Of a DNA stretch of 64,000 nucleotides, positions 1 through 10,657 are shown piece after piece (the first letter of the stretch is position 1; the number at the start of each line of letters is the position of its first letter). The position numbers and the translations under genes were made by a program. Below the pieces are notes generated by a model, which saw only the letters and a list, made by a program, of their open reading frames with translations, ran no database searches and had not been told where the DNA came from. Source of the DNA: Cycas panzhihuaensis (taxonomy: Eukaryota > Cycadophyta); assembly GCA_023213395.1 (NCBI GenBank), contig CM041465.1, positions 126,735,741-126,799,740 on the forward strand. Direction: 5' to 3'.

Positions 1-153
1 AGGTAAAATAAAAAGAGGCCACTGCTCTCAATAAGATGCATAGAGTTCACTCAGTTGTTGAGGCCGCACATATAAACGCATAGTGAGCGTAGATGCCCAC
101 CATTAGGCCATTCAGAATATGAATCGTAAGACTCTTCTCACATAAGGCCAAAA

Positions 154-652
154 GATCACCTCTCTCATCTAATGGTTAAATCTAGGTTCAAAGAAAGTGA
201 TCTACCTTATTTGTAAAAGAATAAGTACTTTGAGATATTATGTATCTTGATGTATTTTGTATATGCAAGAAGATAATTTATATCTTCTTGTTGTTTAAGA
301 GATTAAAGTCAAATAATTATTGTTGAACTAATTTCTAGGTGTGATGTTGATGTACTCTAAAGTAAATAAATGGCAATTCATTATTTTGAATCAAATAAGA
401 AAACCAATGACAAAAAAGAGTTAAATTTAAGAATCGAAATGTTTACTAGACGAATAAAGAGCGTAGAAGCTGTTTTCTTTCATTGTGTTTGGACGTTACT
501 AATATTGACAACACAACGTAGATGACGCACTATCAGGAGCGAATGATTCCCAGGGATTACATCTACGTTCATTTTAGTTTGTAGAAATGGTGCTTCAAAG
601 CTTCCTTAGCTGAAAGACGTTCCCTTGGGTCAAACTTCAACAAACCTAGAAG
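154..652 (-). pseudogene. LAMMER kinase tail fragment (U1)
   Basis: Minus-strand fragment matching the 3' end of the long kinase copies at 7633-8805 and 51196-52366: the last ~27 codons (motif KFDPRERLS, ending FYKLK and a stop) and about 400 bp of 3' flank. It starts at the same edge (GATCACCTCTCTC on the plus strand) as the 3' end of the full copies. Upstream of GLLKFDP the kinase sequence is cut and joined to copia reverse transcriptase. It cannot encode a kinase. Confidence 0.85.
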
Positions 653-2359
653 ATGGGGTGTTGTTTGAAGAAAACCTCTTCTTTAAGGTCTCTATTGAGG
701 AAAGTACCCTTCACATCCATTTGTTAAATATGCCGATTAAATTAGATTGCTAAGGACATAACCAAATGGAATGTGATCACATTGGCTATCGGTGCAAAGG
801 TCTTGTCATAATCAATCCCCTCTTGTTATTTAAAACCTCTTACTATAAGGCGAGCTTTGCGAGTGTCATACTTTGTAAGGCCTTTTAGTAGTTATGGGAG
901 GAGGAACATCCATTAATAATTATTATACCCATTAGGATGTAGTTGAATGCTAGTGGCTTCCACCTGAAGTTCATCAACTAAAATTGGAGCTAAAGTTATA
1001 CTTTCTTGAGTTGTTGATGTAGATGCTACTGGAATCGATGAAGGAGCTGGAGTGTAGGAGGAGGTTAGTTTTGGTGGCTCCACAATTTGTCCAAGAATCA
1101 CTTAACATACACAAACTACTTCTACTGCTGTAATATAAGGTTGAGGTGAAGGTAGGTCCTATGAATCTTCTATAAATATTATATCCCGTGTTGCGTAAAC
1201 TTGGTTACCAACTATGTCAAACACTTTATAGGCTTTACAACCAAGTACATAGCTAAAGAAGATGCATTTCAGTCTCTTGTCATCAAGCTTCTTTTTGTTT
1301 TCCTTTGAAATATATTTATATTCCATGCATCCAAAGATCTGCACGAGTACTATCGATGGTTTCTGACCTGACCAAACTTCTTCAAGAGTAATATTCCTGA
1401 CTGCAATTCTAGGACTTATGTTGGTTAGATAAGTAGTTATGGTTGTGGCATCAACCCAAGATCTGGTGGTCAGATTTGCAACACTAAGCACGGCTTTTCC
1501 TTTATTTATCAATGTCTAATTCATTCTTTTGACTACACCATTTTGTTGAGGTGTGTGGGGAGTTGGGAATTGATGTTGGATGCCATGTTCCTTGCCCAAA
1601 ATGTTGGACTGATTAGAAATATACTCAAAGCCACCATTATCAGATCTAAGGGGCTTGATTATCATTCTACTTTCCTTTTCTATGGCAGCTTTGAACTGTT
1701 TGAATTTATTTGGGGTTTTATACTCATTTCTCAGGAAATAGACCTACATTTTCCTTGAGAAGTCATCTATGAATGTGATGAAATGCGAGTTCAGATTGAG
1801 TGGTTAGATGTACCAACCTCAGAAATTTCTGGATGGACCATCTCTAACGGCGCCGGGGATCTCCATGTGTTCTTAGAAGGAAAATTTTCTCGTTAGTGCT
1901 TTTCTGTTAGGCAAGCCCCACATATGTTGTTGTACCTCTTAATTTTATGTAAACCATGTACCATTTGGAGCTTAAATATGAGGTCCAAGATTTGCATGTT
2001 TTAAATGACTCAGGCATTAATTCCATAGGTATACTTTGTGGAGCTATCTGAGATGACATTTTCCTTTCAATATGAGAATTCACCCGGTTCTTATATACAA
2101 ATGGATTCTTCATTAACGACTTCATTTACCTTATCAATTTGAGCTATGTTGGGCATTGAACAAGCTTCATTTTATGGAGTAGTTGTAATGGGGATACCAC
2201 CCGACCTATATAGGCCACCATGTTCATGTCTTGTGGCCAGAGGTTTGCATGTTGCATGATCTGCGATTCTACTAATGCCCTAGCCAAAGAGGATATCTAA
2301 ATGATGTTTGTTTATTTCCTTGATAGAGAGCAAGTTCGTCTCCACTTTACCGAAGGAAA
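653..2359 (-). pseudogene. Ty1/copia pol fragment (U1)
   Basis: Read from high to low coordinates: remains of GAG-pre-integrase (about 1907-2125), integrase core (about 1520-1900, with a disrupted SDNGG-EY motif), integrase C-terminal part (1159-1512, 117 codons open, with CMEYKYIS and GCKAYKVFD), a Ser/Thr/Pro-rich linker (913-1101), then the first part of reverse transcriptase (ARLIVRGFK, DYDKTFAPIA, QMDVKGTFLN). RT stops at FKQHPIF, where kinase sequence begins, so the YVDD palm motif and RNase H are absent. A TAG (1516-1518) interrupts the conserved MNRT motif and a TAA follows RGFK; both are present in the other units. Confidence 0.9.
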
Positions 2360-2955
2360 TGATCACCTCTCTAATCTAATGATTAAATCTAGGTTCGAAA
2401 AAAGTGATCTGCGTTGTTTGTAAAAGAATAAGGACCTTGACATATTATGTATCTTGATTTATTTTGTATATGCAAGAAAATAATTTATATCTTTTTGTCG
2501 TTTAGGAGATTAGAGTCAAATAATTATTGTTCAACTAATTTCTAGGCGTGGCGTTGATGTACTCTAAAGGCAATTCATTATTTTGAATCAAATAAGAAAA
2601 ATCATGACAAAAAACAATTAAATTTAAGAGACGAAATGTTTACAGACGAATAAAGAGCGTAGAAGCCGTTTTCTTTGATTGCGTTTGGGCGTCACTAATA
2701 TTGACAACACAACGTAGACGACGCACTATCGGGAGCGAATGATTCCTGTGGATTACATCTACGTTCATTTTAGTTTGAAGAAGTGGTGGTTCAAAGCTTC
2801 GTTAGCGGAAAGACGCTCCCTTGGGTCAAACTTCAACAAACCACGAAGCAAATCAATGAGGGCTTCTGATGAGGGATCCCCATTTTGATTGACAAGATTC
2901 CGCAGGCGAGGCAATCTCGGACTAGTCGAACTACGTCTCGGTGCAATTTCGTGGC
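2360..2955 (-). pseudogene. LAMMER kinase 3' fragment, second copy in U1
   Basis: A second, slightly longer kinase piece in the same orientation as the tail at 154-652, and closer to the full copies in U2 and U10. It covers the 3' flank (2360-2764), the stop at 2765-2767 and about 60 C-terminal codons. Similarity fades at about 2940-2955, where it joins the plus-strand gag-like block. The coding part is cut before the LAMMER motif, so no catalytic residues remain. Confidence 0.85.
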
Positions 2956-4432
2956 GGTGTCTTTTTTTATCATAGTAGAGGCAACTGACATCTGGTCTAA
3001 CCTATTAATTCTTTTAAAGTTGTGCATATGGCTGGTATTGAGACTGCTGATGCCAATGAGTTAGACGGGAGGAGGAGGTGTTAATTGGTTATTACTTCTC
3101 TTAGGTTGGTTGTTGATATGGCTCTTGGGATATGGTCAGAGAATCCAAGTGTTAAGTTAGATCTTGGTGTTGACTAAGCTGTTGAGTTGATTTATTGATA
3201 GTCTTATGCTTTTCTTAGTTATGGGCTTTAAAGGTAGGAGCGGGGTTAGATATACATGTTGCCCCAAGTCAGTTGAGTATATTCTCATCTTATAACAAGA
3301 GTTCCTCACAGGTCGTGAAGTCTATTTTGGAATAATTACCATTTAATTTGGAAACAAAGGAGTTATATTCTATAGGTAGGATGTCAATGATGCTAGAGAT
3401 TAAATCATGGTTTGAAAGTGGTTCATTAAGGATTATAAGTTAGTTCCTAGTTATTTTGACTTTAATCAAGTGGTGTGTGAAACGCTGCCAAAAAACGTAT
3501 ACCTTTATCAAAACGTTATGAACTTAAAGAAGATAAGTCATGAAAATAAGATTAATTTTAGATTCACCTATTCATTATAGGGTGTACCCTATGCTTGGCA
3601 CAAAAATTATACCCAACTAAGACATGGGAGAATATTATGAAGTAATTTAAGGAGATATTGTAAAAGTTTTTAAGTAATGAGGTACTGGAGTTATCTCTCA
3701 AGGAAATGAGATAAAGGCTAGTAGAATTACTTTTAATACGTATATGAAAAATAAATATTAAAGTTGTAAGTATTATGAATGGAGAAAAAATCATGGATTA
3801 TAATAAGAGAAACTATTTTATAAATGGGCTAAATTCTCAAGTAAGGGCCACAATGGTGACTCATTCCTTAAAATGCTTCCATTTCACACACGAGTTGGCA
3901 TTACACTTTGAGAAAGAGATGGGCATTTAAAAGGGCAGCCATAAACCTGATTATTTAGATCACAAGATAAAATGTAATAATTAAGAAGCCAAAATATAAA
4001 TAAACCTTGCTATTAAGTAACAAAAATAAAGGAGACCTCAAAAGTAGAAGCCTTTAAAAAGGAAGTCACAAGATTAAAGTTATAAAGAAAGAAACATCAA
4101 CTTACTAAGGAGAAGAAGAATAAAAAAATATAGGGGTAACGAACCGTAATTGAAGAAGTGGTGTCACGTTTGTGATAATACGAACCGTAATTGAAGAAGT
4201 GGTAAAAACCGTAATAATTCATATTCTAGTAAAAAATGTGACCTAAATGAGAGGAATAATATGGTAAAAAAGTAAAGTACATGGTGTTATATTTGTGATA
4301 TGGATAACCATAATATGAATAAACACTATTTTAATATATGTAAAACAAACCAATACGGTACAAGTTATGGAAGAAGGAACAACTTAACCATGATGCAATA
4401 TACTAATGACGCAGGAAGGCATGTGAAAAAAT
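2956..4432 (+). pseudogene. Gag-like pseudogene with zinc knuckles (U1)
   Basis: Plus strand, opposite to the copia fragment. A possible start is the ATG at 3028 (MAGIETADANE). Many stops and frame changes follow. The segment around NYFINGLNSQVRATM...HELALHFEKEM (about 3800-3935) resembles a Ty3/gypsy-type gag core. It is followed by two cysteine knuckles near 4160-4250 and 4280-4330 (WCHVCD, then WCYICDMDNHNMNKH). In this copy the first knuckle is split by a 41-bp duplication (4140-4162 repeated at 4181-4203). The gag assignment is inferred; the exact family is unknown. Confidence 0.55.
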
Positions 4433-5030
4433 AATAATGCATGAAGAGAGAGTAAAGGAAATGTACTAAACTAACTAAAACAATAGAGATAAAATTGATC
4501 TATCCTCATAGAAAATGCCTATAGAGAGATCAAACATCACCTAATAAGAAGGCTGCTAAAATCTAAGAGGTCCACTAGAGCATATATGCCTAAACTATTG
4601 AGAAAAGTATGTGCTTGGCCTATTGCAGATACCCTTTATAAAGAAGAATATCCTATCCTAACCTAGACTCTTAAATATACCTGAAACACTAGACTCAATC
4701 TTAAAATATGAGAAGGGACTAACTAGAGTAAGAGGCCTAAAGGAGTTAAGACCACAGGATCCATATGATCATTAGGTAGGTTCTTGGAAAATTATCAATA
4801 GCAGTGACTCATCTCACATAAGTTTGAGATAGGCTAATAGTACATGCATTTAACTCCAACTGGCATCAAGCTCTAATAGGTAAAATAAAAAGAGGCCACT
4901 GCTCTCAATAAGATGCATAGAGTTCACTCAGTTGTTGAGGCCACACATATAAATGCATAGTGAGGGTAGATGCCCACCATTAGGCCAATCAGAATATGAA
5001 TCGTAAGACTCTTCTCACATAAGGCCAAAA
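4433..5030. other. Unit tail and head, no gene seen
   Basis: AT-rich sequence between the gag-like block and the next kinase tail. It crosses the unit boundary at 4877/4878. Stops occur in all frames and I recognise no LTR ends, primer site or polypurine tract. The equivalent stretch follows the gag-like block in U2, U3 and U6-U9. Confidence 0.6.
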
Positions 5031-5529
5031 GATCACCTCTCTCATCTAATGGTTAAATGCAGGTTCAAAGAAAGTGATCTACCTTATTTGTAAAAGAATA
5101 AGTACTTTGAGATATTATGTATCTTGATGTATTTTGTATATGCAAGAAGATAATTTATATCTTCTTGTTGTTTAGGAGATTAAAGTCAAATAATTATTGT
5201 TGAACTAATTTCTAGGTGTGATGTTGATGTACTCTAAAGTAAATAATTGGCAATTCATTATTTTGAATCAAATAAGAAAACCAATGACAAAAAACAGTTA
5301 AATTTAAGAATCGAAATGTTTACTAGACGAATAAAGAGCGTAGAAGCTGTTTTCTTTCATTGTGTTTAGACGTTACTAATATTGACAACACAACGTAGAT
5401 GACGCACTATCAGGAGTGAATGATTCCCAGGGATTACATCTACGCTCATTTTAGTTTGTAGAAATGGTGCTTCAAAGCTTCCTTAGCTGAAAGACGTTCC
5501 CTTGGGTCAAACTTCAACAAACCTCGAAG
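5031..5529 (-). pseudogene. LAMMER kinase tail fragment (U2)
   Basis: Same fragment as in U1: 3' flank plus the last ~27 codons of the kinase, fused at CTTCGAGGT to copia reverse transcriptase. Truncated and non-functional. Confidence 0.85.
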
Positions 5530-7226
5530 ATGGGGTGTTGTTTGAAGAAAACCTCTTCTTTAAGGTCTCTATTGAGGAAAGTACCCTTCACATCCATTTG
5601 TTAAATATGCCGATTAAATTAGATTGCTAAGGACATAATCAAATGGAATGTGATCACATTGACTACCGGTGCAAAGGTCTTGTCATAATCAATCCCCTCT
5701 TGTTATTTAAAACCTCTTGCTATAAGGCGAGCTTTGCGAGTGTCATACTTTGTAAGGCCTTTTAGCAGTTATGGGAGGAGGAACATCCATTAGTAATTGT
5801 TATACCCATTAGGATGTAGTTCAATGCTAGTGGCTTCCACTTGAAGTTCATCAACTAAAATTGGAGGTAAAGTTATACTTTCTTGAGTTGTTGATGTAGA
5901 TGCTACTGGAATCGATGAAGGAGCTGGAGTGTAGGAGGAGGTTAGTTTTGGTGGCTCCACAATTTGTCCAAGAGTCACTTAAGATACACGAACTACTTCT
6001 ACTGCTATAATATAAGGTTGAGGTGAAGGTAGGTCCTATGAATCTTCTATAAATATTATATCCCGTGTTGCGTAAACTTGGTTACCAACTATGTCAAACA
6101 CTTTATAGGCTTTACAACCAAGTACATAGCTAGAGAAGATGCATTTCAGGCTCTTGTCATCAAGCTTATTTTTGTTTTCCTTTGAAATATATTTATATTC
6201 CATGCATCCAAAGATCTGCACGAGTATTATCGATGGTTTCTGACCTGACCAAACTTCATCAAGAGTAATATTCCTGACTGCAATTCTAGGACTTATGTTG
6301 GTTAGATAAGTAGTTATGGTTACGGCATCAACCCAAGATCTGGTGGTCAGATTTGCAACACTAAGCATGGCTTTTCCTTTATTTATCAATGTCTAATTCA
6401 TTCTTTTGACTACACCATTTTGTTGAGGTGTGCAGGGAGCTGGGAATTGATGTTAGATGCCATGTTCCTTGCCCAAAATGTTGGACTGATTAGAAATATA
6501 CTCTAACCCACCATTATCAGATCTAAGGGGCTTGATTATCATACTACTTTCCTTTTCTATGGCAGCTTTGAACTCTTTGAATTTATTTAGGGTTTTATAC
6601 TCATTTCTCAGGAAATAGTATAAAACCCTAAATAGTATAATATGATGAAATGCGAGTTCATATTGAGTGGTTAGACAGGTACCAACCTCTAAATTTTTGG
6701 GTGGACCATCTCTAACGGCGCTGGGGATCTCCATGTGTTCTTAGAAGGAAAATTTTCTCGTCAGTGCTTTTCTATTAGGCAAGCCCCACATATGTTGTTG
6801 TACCTCTTAATTTTATGTAAACCATGTACCATTTGGAGCTTAAATATGAGGTCGAAGCTTTGCATGTTTTAAACGACTCAGGCATTAATTCCATAGGTAT
6901 ACTTTGGAGCTATCTGAGATGACATTTTCCTTTCAATATGAGAATTCACCCGGTTCTTATATACAAGGGGACTCTTCATTAACGACTTCATTTACCTTAT
7001 TAATTTGAGCTATGTTGGGCACTGAACAAGCTTCATTTTATGGAGTAGTTGTAATGGGGATACCACCCGACCTATATAGGCCACCATCTTCATGTCTTAT
7101 GGCCACAAGTGTGCATGTTGCATGATATGCGATTCTACTGATGCCCTAGCCAAAGAGGATATCTAAATTATGTTTGTTTATTTCCTTGATAGAGAGCAAG
7201 TTCGTCTCCATTTCGGGTGCAAGGAA
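5530..7226 (-). pseudogene. Ty1/copia pol fragment (U2)
   Basis: GAG-pre-integrase, integrase and RT start, as in U1: linker 5790-5978, integrase C-terminal part 6036-6389, core 6396-6735 with LRSDNGGLEYIS (an extra Leu compared with SDNGGEY in type B units). A local rearrangement unique to this unit at 6585-6633 makes a 16-bp perfect inverted repeat and replaces about 35 bp. The shared TAG stop is at 6393-6395. The fragment ends at GCAAGGAA, where the kinase copy begins. Confidence 0.9.
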
Positions 7227-7632
7227 ATGATCACCTCTCTCATCTAATGATTAAATCTAGGTTTGAAAAAAGTGCTCTGCGTTATTTGTAAAAGAATAAG
7301 GACCTTGAGATATTATGTATCTTGATTTATTTTGTATATGCAAGAAAATAATTTATATCTTTTTGTCATTTAGGAGATTAGAGTCAAATAATTATTGTTC
7401 AACTAATTTCTAGGCGTGACGTTGATGTACTCTAAAGGCAATTAATTATTTTGAATCAAATAAGAAAAATCATGACAAAAAACAATCAAATTAAGAGACG
7501 AAATGTTTACCAGATGAATAAAGAGCATAGAAGCCGTTTTCTTTCATTGCATTTGGACGTCACTAATATTGACAACACAATGTAGACGACGCACTATCAG
7601 GAGCGAATGATTCCCAGGGATTACATCTACGT
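7227..7632 (-). other. 3' flank/UTR of kinase copy 1
   Basis: About 406 bp downstream of the kinase stop, shared with 2360-2764, 46644-47028 and 50790-51195 and, in diverged form, with every kinase tail in the array. All copies end at the same edge. I see no poly(A) tract there, so a retrotransposed mRNA end is not directly demonstrated. Confidence 0.7.
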
Positions 7633-8805
7633 TCATTTTAGTTTGAAGAAGCGGTGGTTCAAAGCTTCGTTAGCGGAAAGACGCTCCCTTGGGTCAAACT
7701 TCAACAAACCACGAAGCAAATCAATGAGGGCTTCTGATGAGGGATCCCCATTTTGATTGACAAGATTCTGTAGGCGAGGCAATCTCTGGACTACTCGAAC
7801 TCTGTCTCTGGATGCAGCCCCACGTGGCCAGTTGAGTTCCCTACCATTTCTAATATACTCCCTTCCACAATCAGCAGCCCATTTTATCATATGTTGAGGA
7901 ATTGGTCCCAATACCCATTGCATCATTGCAAGGTGTTCCAAATCATCATCGGTCTGAAAAAGGGCATTTCCATAGAATAATTCTGCCAAAACGCACCCAA
8001 CACTCCATAAATCGATAGGACAACTCCATCCAACACCCATTACCACCTCAGGTGCTCGGTAACCTCTCGTGGTAACTACCTTGCGATGGTATTGGTTCTG
8101 GAATGTGGCATTACCAAAATCTATGAGTTTAATTGCACTCGACGAGGGAATGCACTTATAACGATTCTTACGATCCGAAGAATTCTTGTCATATTCCGAG
8201 GAGACAAGAAGAATGTTATCAGGCTTTAGATCAGTATGTGCGAGAGTGAGCTCATGAATGAATGCAACAGCCTCCAACAGCTGACGTGTGAATTCCCAAA
8301 TCAGAACAACAGACAAGGGCCGGTGATTGTTTCTACGTAATAAATCGTATAAACTCAGTCCAAGCTTTTCACAAACATTGCACACATGGGCACCAAAATG
8401 AAACCTAGTCTTCAATTTCAGGCAGCCCCGGGATCCATTGGTATCAAACTCTGCTATCCTGCGAAGAATGTCAATTTCAGTCATAGCTGCAACACCATAT
8501 TGCCATTCACTGCGGATAACCTTGATGGCTACATGCTCTTGCTTTTAACCGTCCCAACAATCTAAAACTCTACCAAAAGTTCCTTTGCCCAGTTTTCTAA
8601 TAATCCTGTATCAAGATGTTATGTTTTCTCCAACCTCAAACACGTAGTGCCCATCTTTGTTATCCGGTCGCCATGGATGAGACGCAACGGCATGTACATG
8701 GTTAGATCGCATCTCATCACGCTCCTTTTTCTTCCCGTTATTGGACCATGACTCTTTAATACGACGACTTGTGGAAGGTTGTTTATAATAAACTGTGCTC
8801 TCCAT
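7633..8805 (-). pseudogene. LAMMER (AFC/CLK) protein kinase, intronless copy 1, broken
   Basis: Encodes a dual-specificity LAMMER kinase; this family phosphorylates SR splicing factors in the nucleus. From the Met at 8805 the frame would give 390 residues (Arabidopsis AFC2 is about 427). Visible: DNKDGHYVFEVGENI near 50-65, glycine loop GKGTFGRV near 72, VAIK Lys near 95, catalytic HTDLKPDN near 190, DFG near 229, YRAPEVVMG, and the family signature near 285-297, altered to EHLAMMQWVLGP (normally ...MMER...). There are no introns, whereas plant AFC genes have many, so a processed copy is likely. Two stops break it: TGA at residue 65 (8611-8613) and TAA at residue 87 (8545-8547). The remaining 283-codon frame 7633-8484 lacks the ATP-binding lobe. 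Pseudogene status is fairly certain. Confidence 0.88.
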
Positions 8806-9086
8806 ACCAAAACCTCTTCCAAGAGATCAACCAAGGAATTATTTCAGCGTGTGTATCGAATTATTTTCGATCCTAGATACTTTTACAGAAATTATTCAAC
8901 CGCACAATAACAGTACACACAAGTTAAAGTGCCTCCACATACAATCGAATTGTGATGTCTTACCGTATAACTTACTACTTACTATATATGGATTCAGGTA
9001 TGCATGCGGCTGACTTATAGCTGAGGCGGCCCACAACACACAGAGACACCATAGGCATGTGCTTATTCAGCACGTCTCTCTGATCA
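8806..9086 (-). other. 5' flank of kinase copy 1
   Basis: About 280 bp upstream of the kinase start that is also present upstream of copy 2 (52367-52646). Similarity stops near TTATTCAG...TCTCTG. It may be 5' UTR or source-locus promoter carried with the copy; I see no clear TATA box. Beyond it lies the gypsy/PMD element. Confidence 0.65.
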
Positions 9087-9484
9087 GACATATGCCTGCC
9101 TGCACGCATTGCTTTTCTACTTGCTCATAATGCATGTGCTTACTGGACACCATCAGCCTATGATGACTCACAGCGGGGGCATTCCTCAGCGAATGCTACA
9201 CCCCGTATGGTGCACAGCCACCCATGTTGTCTCCACGGTCTCCCGGAATGTTTCTGTCAGTCTAATTTGCTCTTGTTACAACATGTTGCTTACGTTGCAG
9301 TCCTTCCTAAGCCTGATTTAATCCTTAGTTAGGACTCTTTGCTTTGTTTTGGGTACTTGCCCATTACCTGTGCATTCCCCCAGCTGCTCTAACTTATGTT
9401 TAGCCTTGGTTTTTACCTCAAAACTTGATGTTTCTACTTATTTTCCTATCTTTTTGTTCCCAGTCTGATACTGCTGTAAACTTA

Positions 9485-9514
9485 GCGGTACCATAGCATT
9501 TGCTACGGTACCGC
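9485..9514. repeat. Hairpin in left LTR-like repeat
   Basis: Inverted arms 9485-9498 (GCGGTACCATAGCA) and 9501-9514 pair at 13 of 14 positions around a TT loop. A related GGTACC palindrome lies at the same relative place in the right repeat (17360-17369). Confidence 0.8.
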
Positions 9515-10634
9515 AGAGTTTACCACGATACAACTGTTTGAAATTTAAAAAAAAATGACAGCCACGCGACAGTTTCCATTTTTTCGTGGAACTGCCACGT
9601 GGCATTGATTGATTTGAGTCGACTTGACATCCCCAACATTCACCTACTGTGAACAGGGGATAAAGGGGATTTTGCTCCCCATTTTTCAGATCTTTTGGCC
9701 ATTTTTCAAATCTCTAAGAAGCATTTCTAACTTTCACACAAGAAAACATACAGAAAAGAAAAATTGCATACACAGCAACTAGACAAAGGTGAAGTGGGTC
9801 GCTATCAGCTGGACTTACAGGGCCATTGCTGCCCCCTATAGCTCTCCACAGCAAGCTCCATTCTTTTTTGCAGGTGCTCAAGGATTCAAGTGACTTCTTC
9901 ACCCAAAAGCTGCTTCAAGAGCCAACTTCCAAGGCTCCAAACTTGCAAGGAGTTTCCTTCATTCTCACTCTTGCAAGAACTACTCATGGTCAGTCCCTAT
10001 GTGTTATTTATTGCTGCTATTCCTAGTAGCAAAGTGCATGCTTGATCTTCCCCATACAAGGTACTTCTTTCTTTTTACTTGTAATCACTTTTTTTTTCTA
10101 TTTCTTTTACTTCTTAATGAATGTGATCTTAGTTAGCTACAGTTCTCCTCATAGTATTGCTCTAGATTAGGGGTACCTTCCCATTGTTTCTTTGGAGCCC
10201 CTCCATTTTCCTTAAGCTATCTCTTTCACTCTTTCCTTAGTTAGCCAGTGTAAAGGAGTACATACGAGGATTTGAGGGAGGTAGGCGGGGTTCTGTCCCC
10301 CATTGTTCTCCTTCTCCCTAAGGGTTCTGTCCCTTGTCCTTTTTCCCTTTGCCATCTGCGCTTTCTTAGGGAACAGGCTGAGGGAGTTTAGGGGATTTAG
10401 TTAGGGTGCTCTGATTGGTATAAACAACCCGTCACTACCCTGTTACCAACTAGTTTTCCTTCCTGAGTTCTGTGGAGGTCTCCCGTGGGTGAGTTAGCCA
10501 TCCCGAGGCTATACTCCTTTCCTTTTCAGGTGTTTTCGTGGTACGTGGTGGTGAGAGTGTTTCTTGTATGTTGCTATTTCGTTTTGTTATATTCCGATGC
10601 TTAGCTTAGATCTTAGTTTCATTTGATTTCAGTT

Positions 10635-10657
10635 TATATATATATATATATATATAT
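10635..10657. repeat. TA microsatellite
   Basis: Run of about 11 TA dinucleotides inside the left LTR-like repeat. Confidence 0.95.

Larger units (their letters stand above)
1..4877. repeat. Array unit U1 (type A)
   Basis: First visible unit of the tandem array; the same head sequence (starting AGGTAAAATAAAAAG) recurs at 4878, 22035, 26227, 34448, 39384, 44287 and 48431. Order: head 1-153, kinase tail, copia fragment, a second kinase 3' fragment, plus-strand gag-like pseudogene, unit tail. The second kinase fragment replaces the protease and gag part of copia seen in U6-U8. The window begins at a unit start, so the array may continue to the left. Confidence 0.9.

Noticed and set aside
6618-6633. 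CCCTAAA as an interstitial telomere repeat
   Set aside because: Only one motif copy, explained by the local inverted duplication of TTTAGGG in integrase sequence.
7633-8484. 283-codon kinase frame as a functional short kinase
   Set aside because: It begins at an internal Met after the glycine loop and the ATP-binding Lys, which lie beyond two stops; a kinase without this lobe would not be active.
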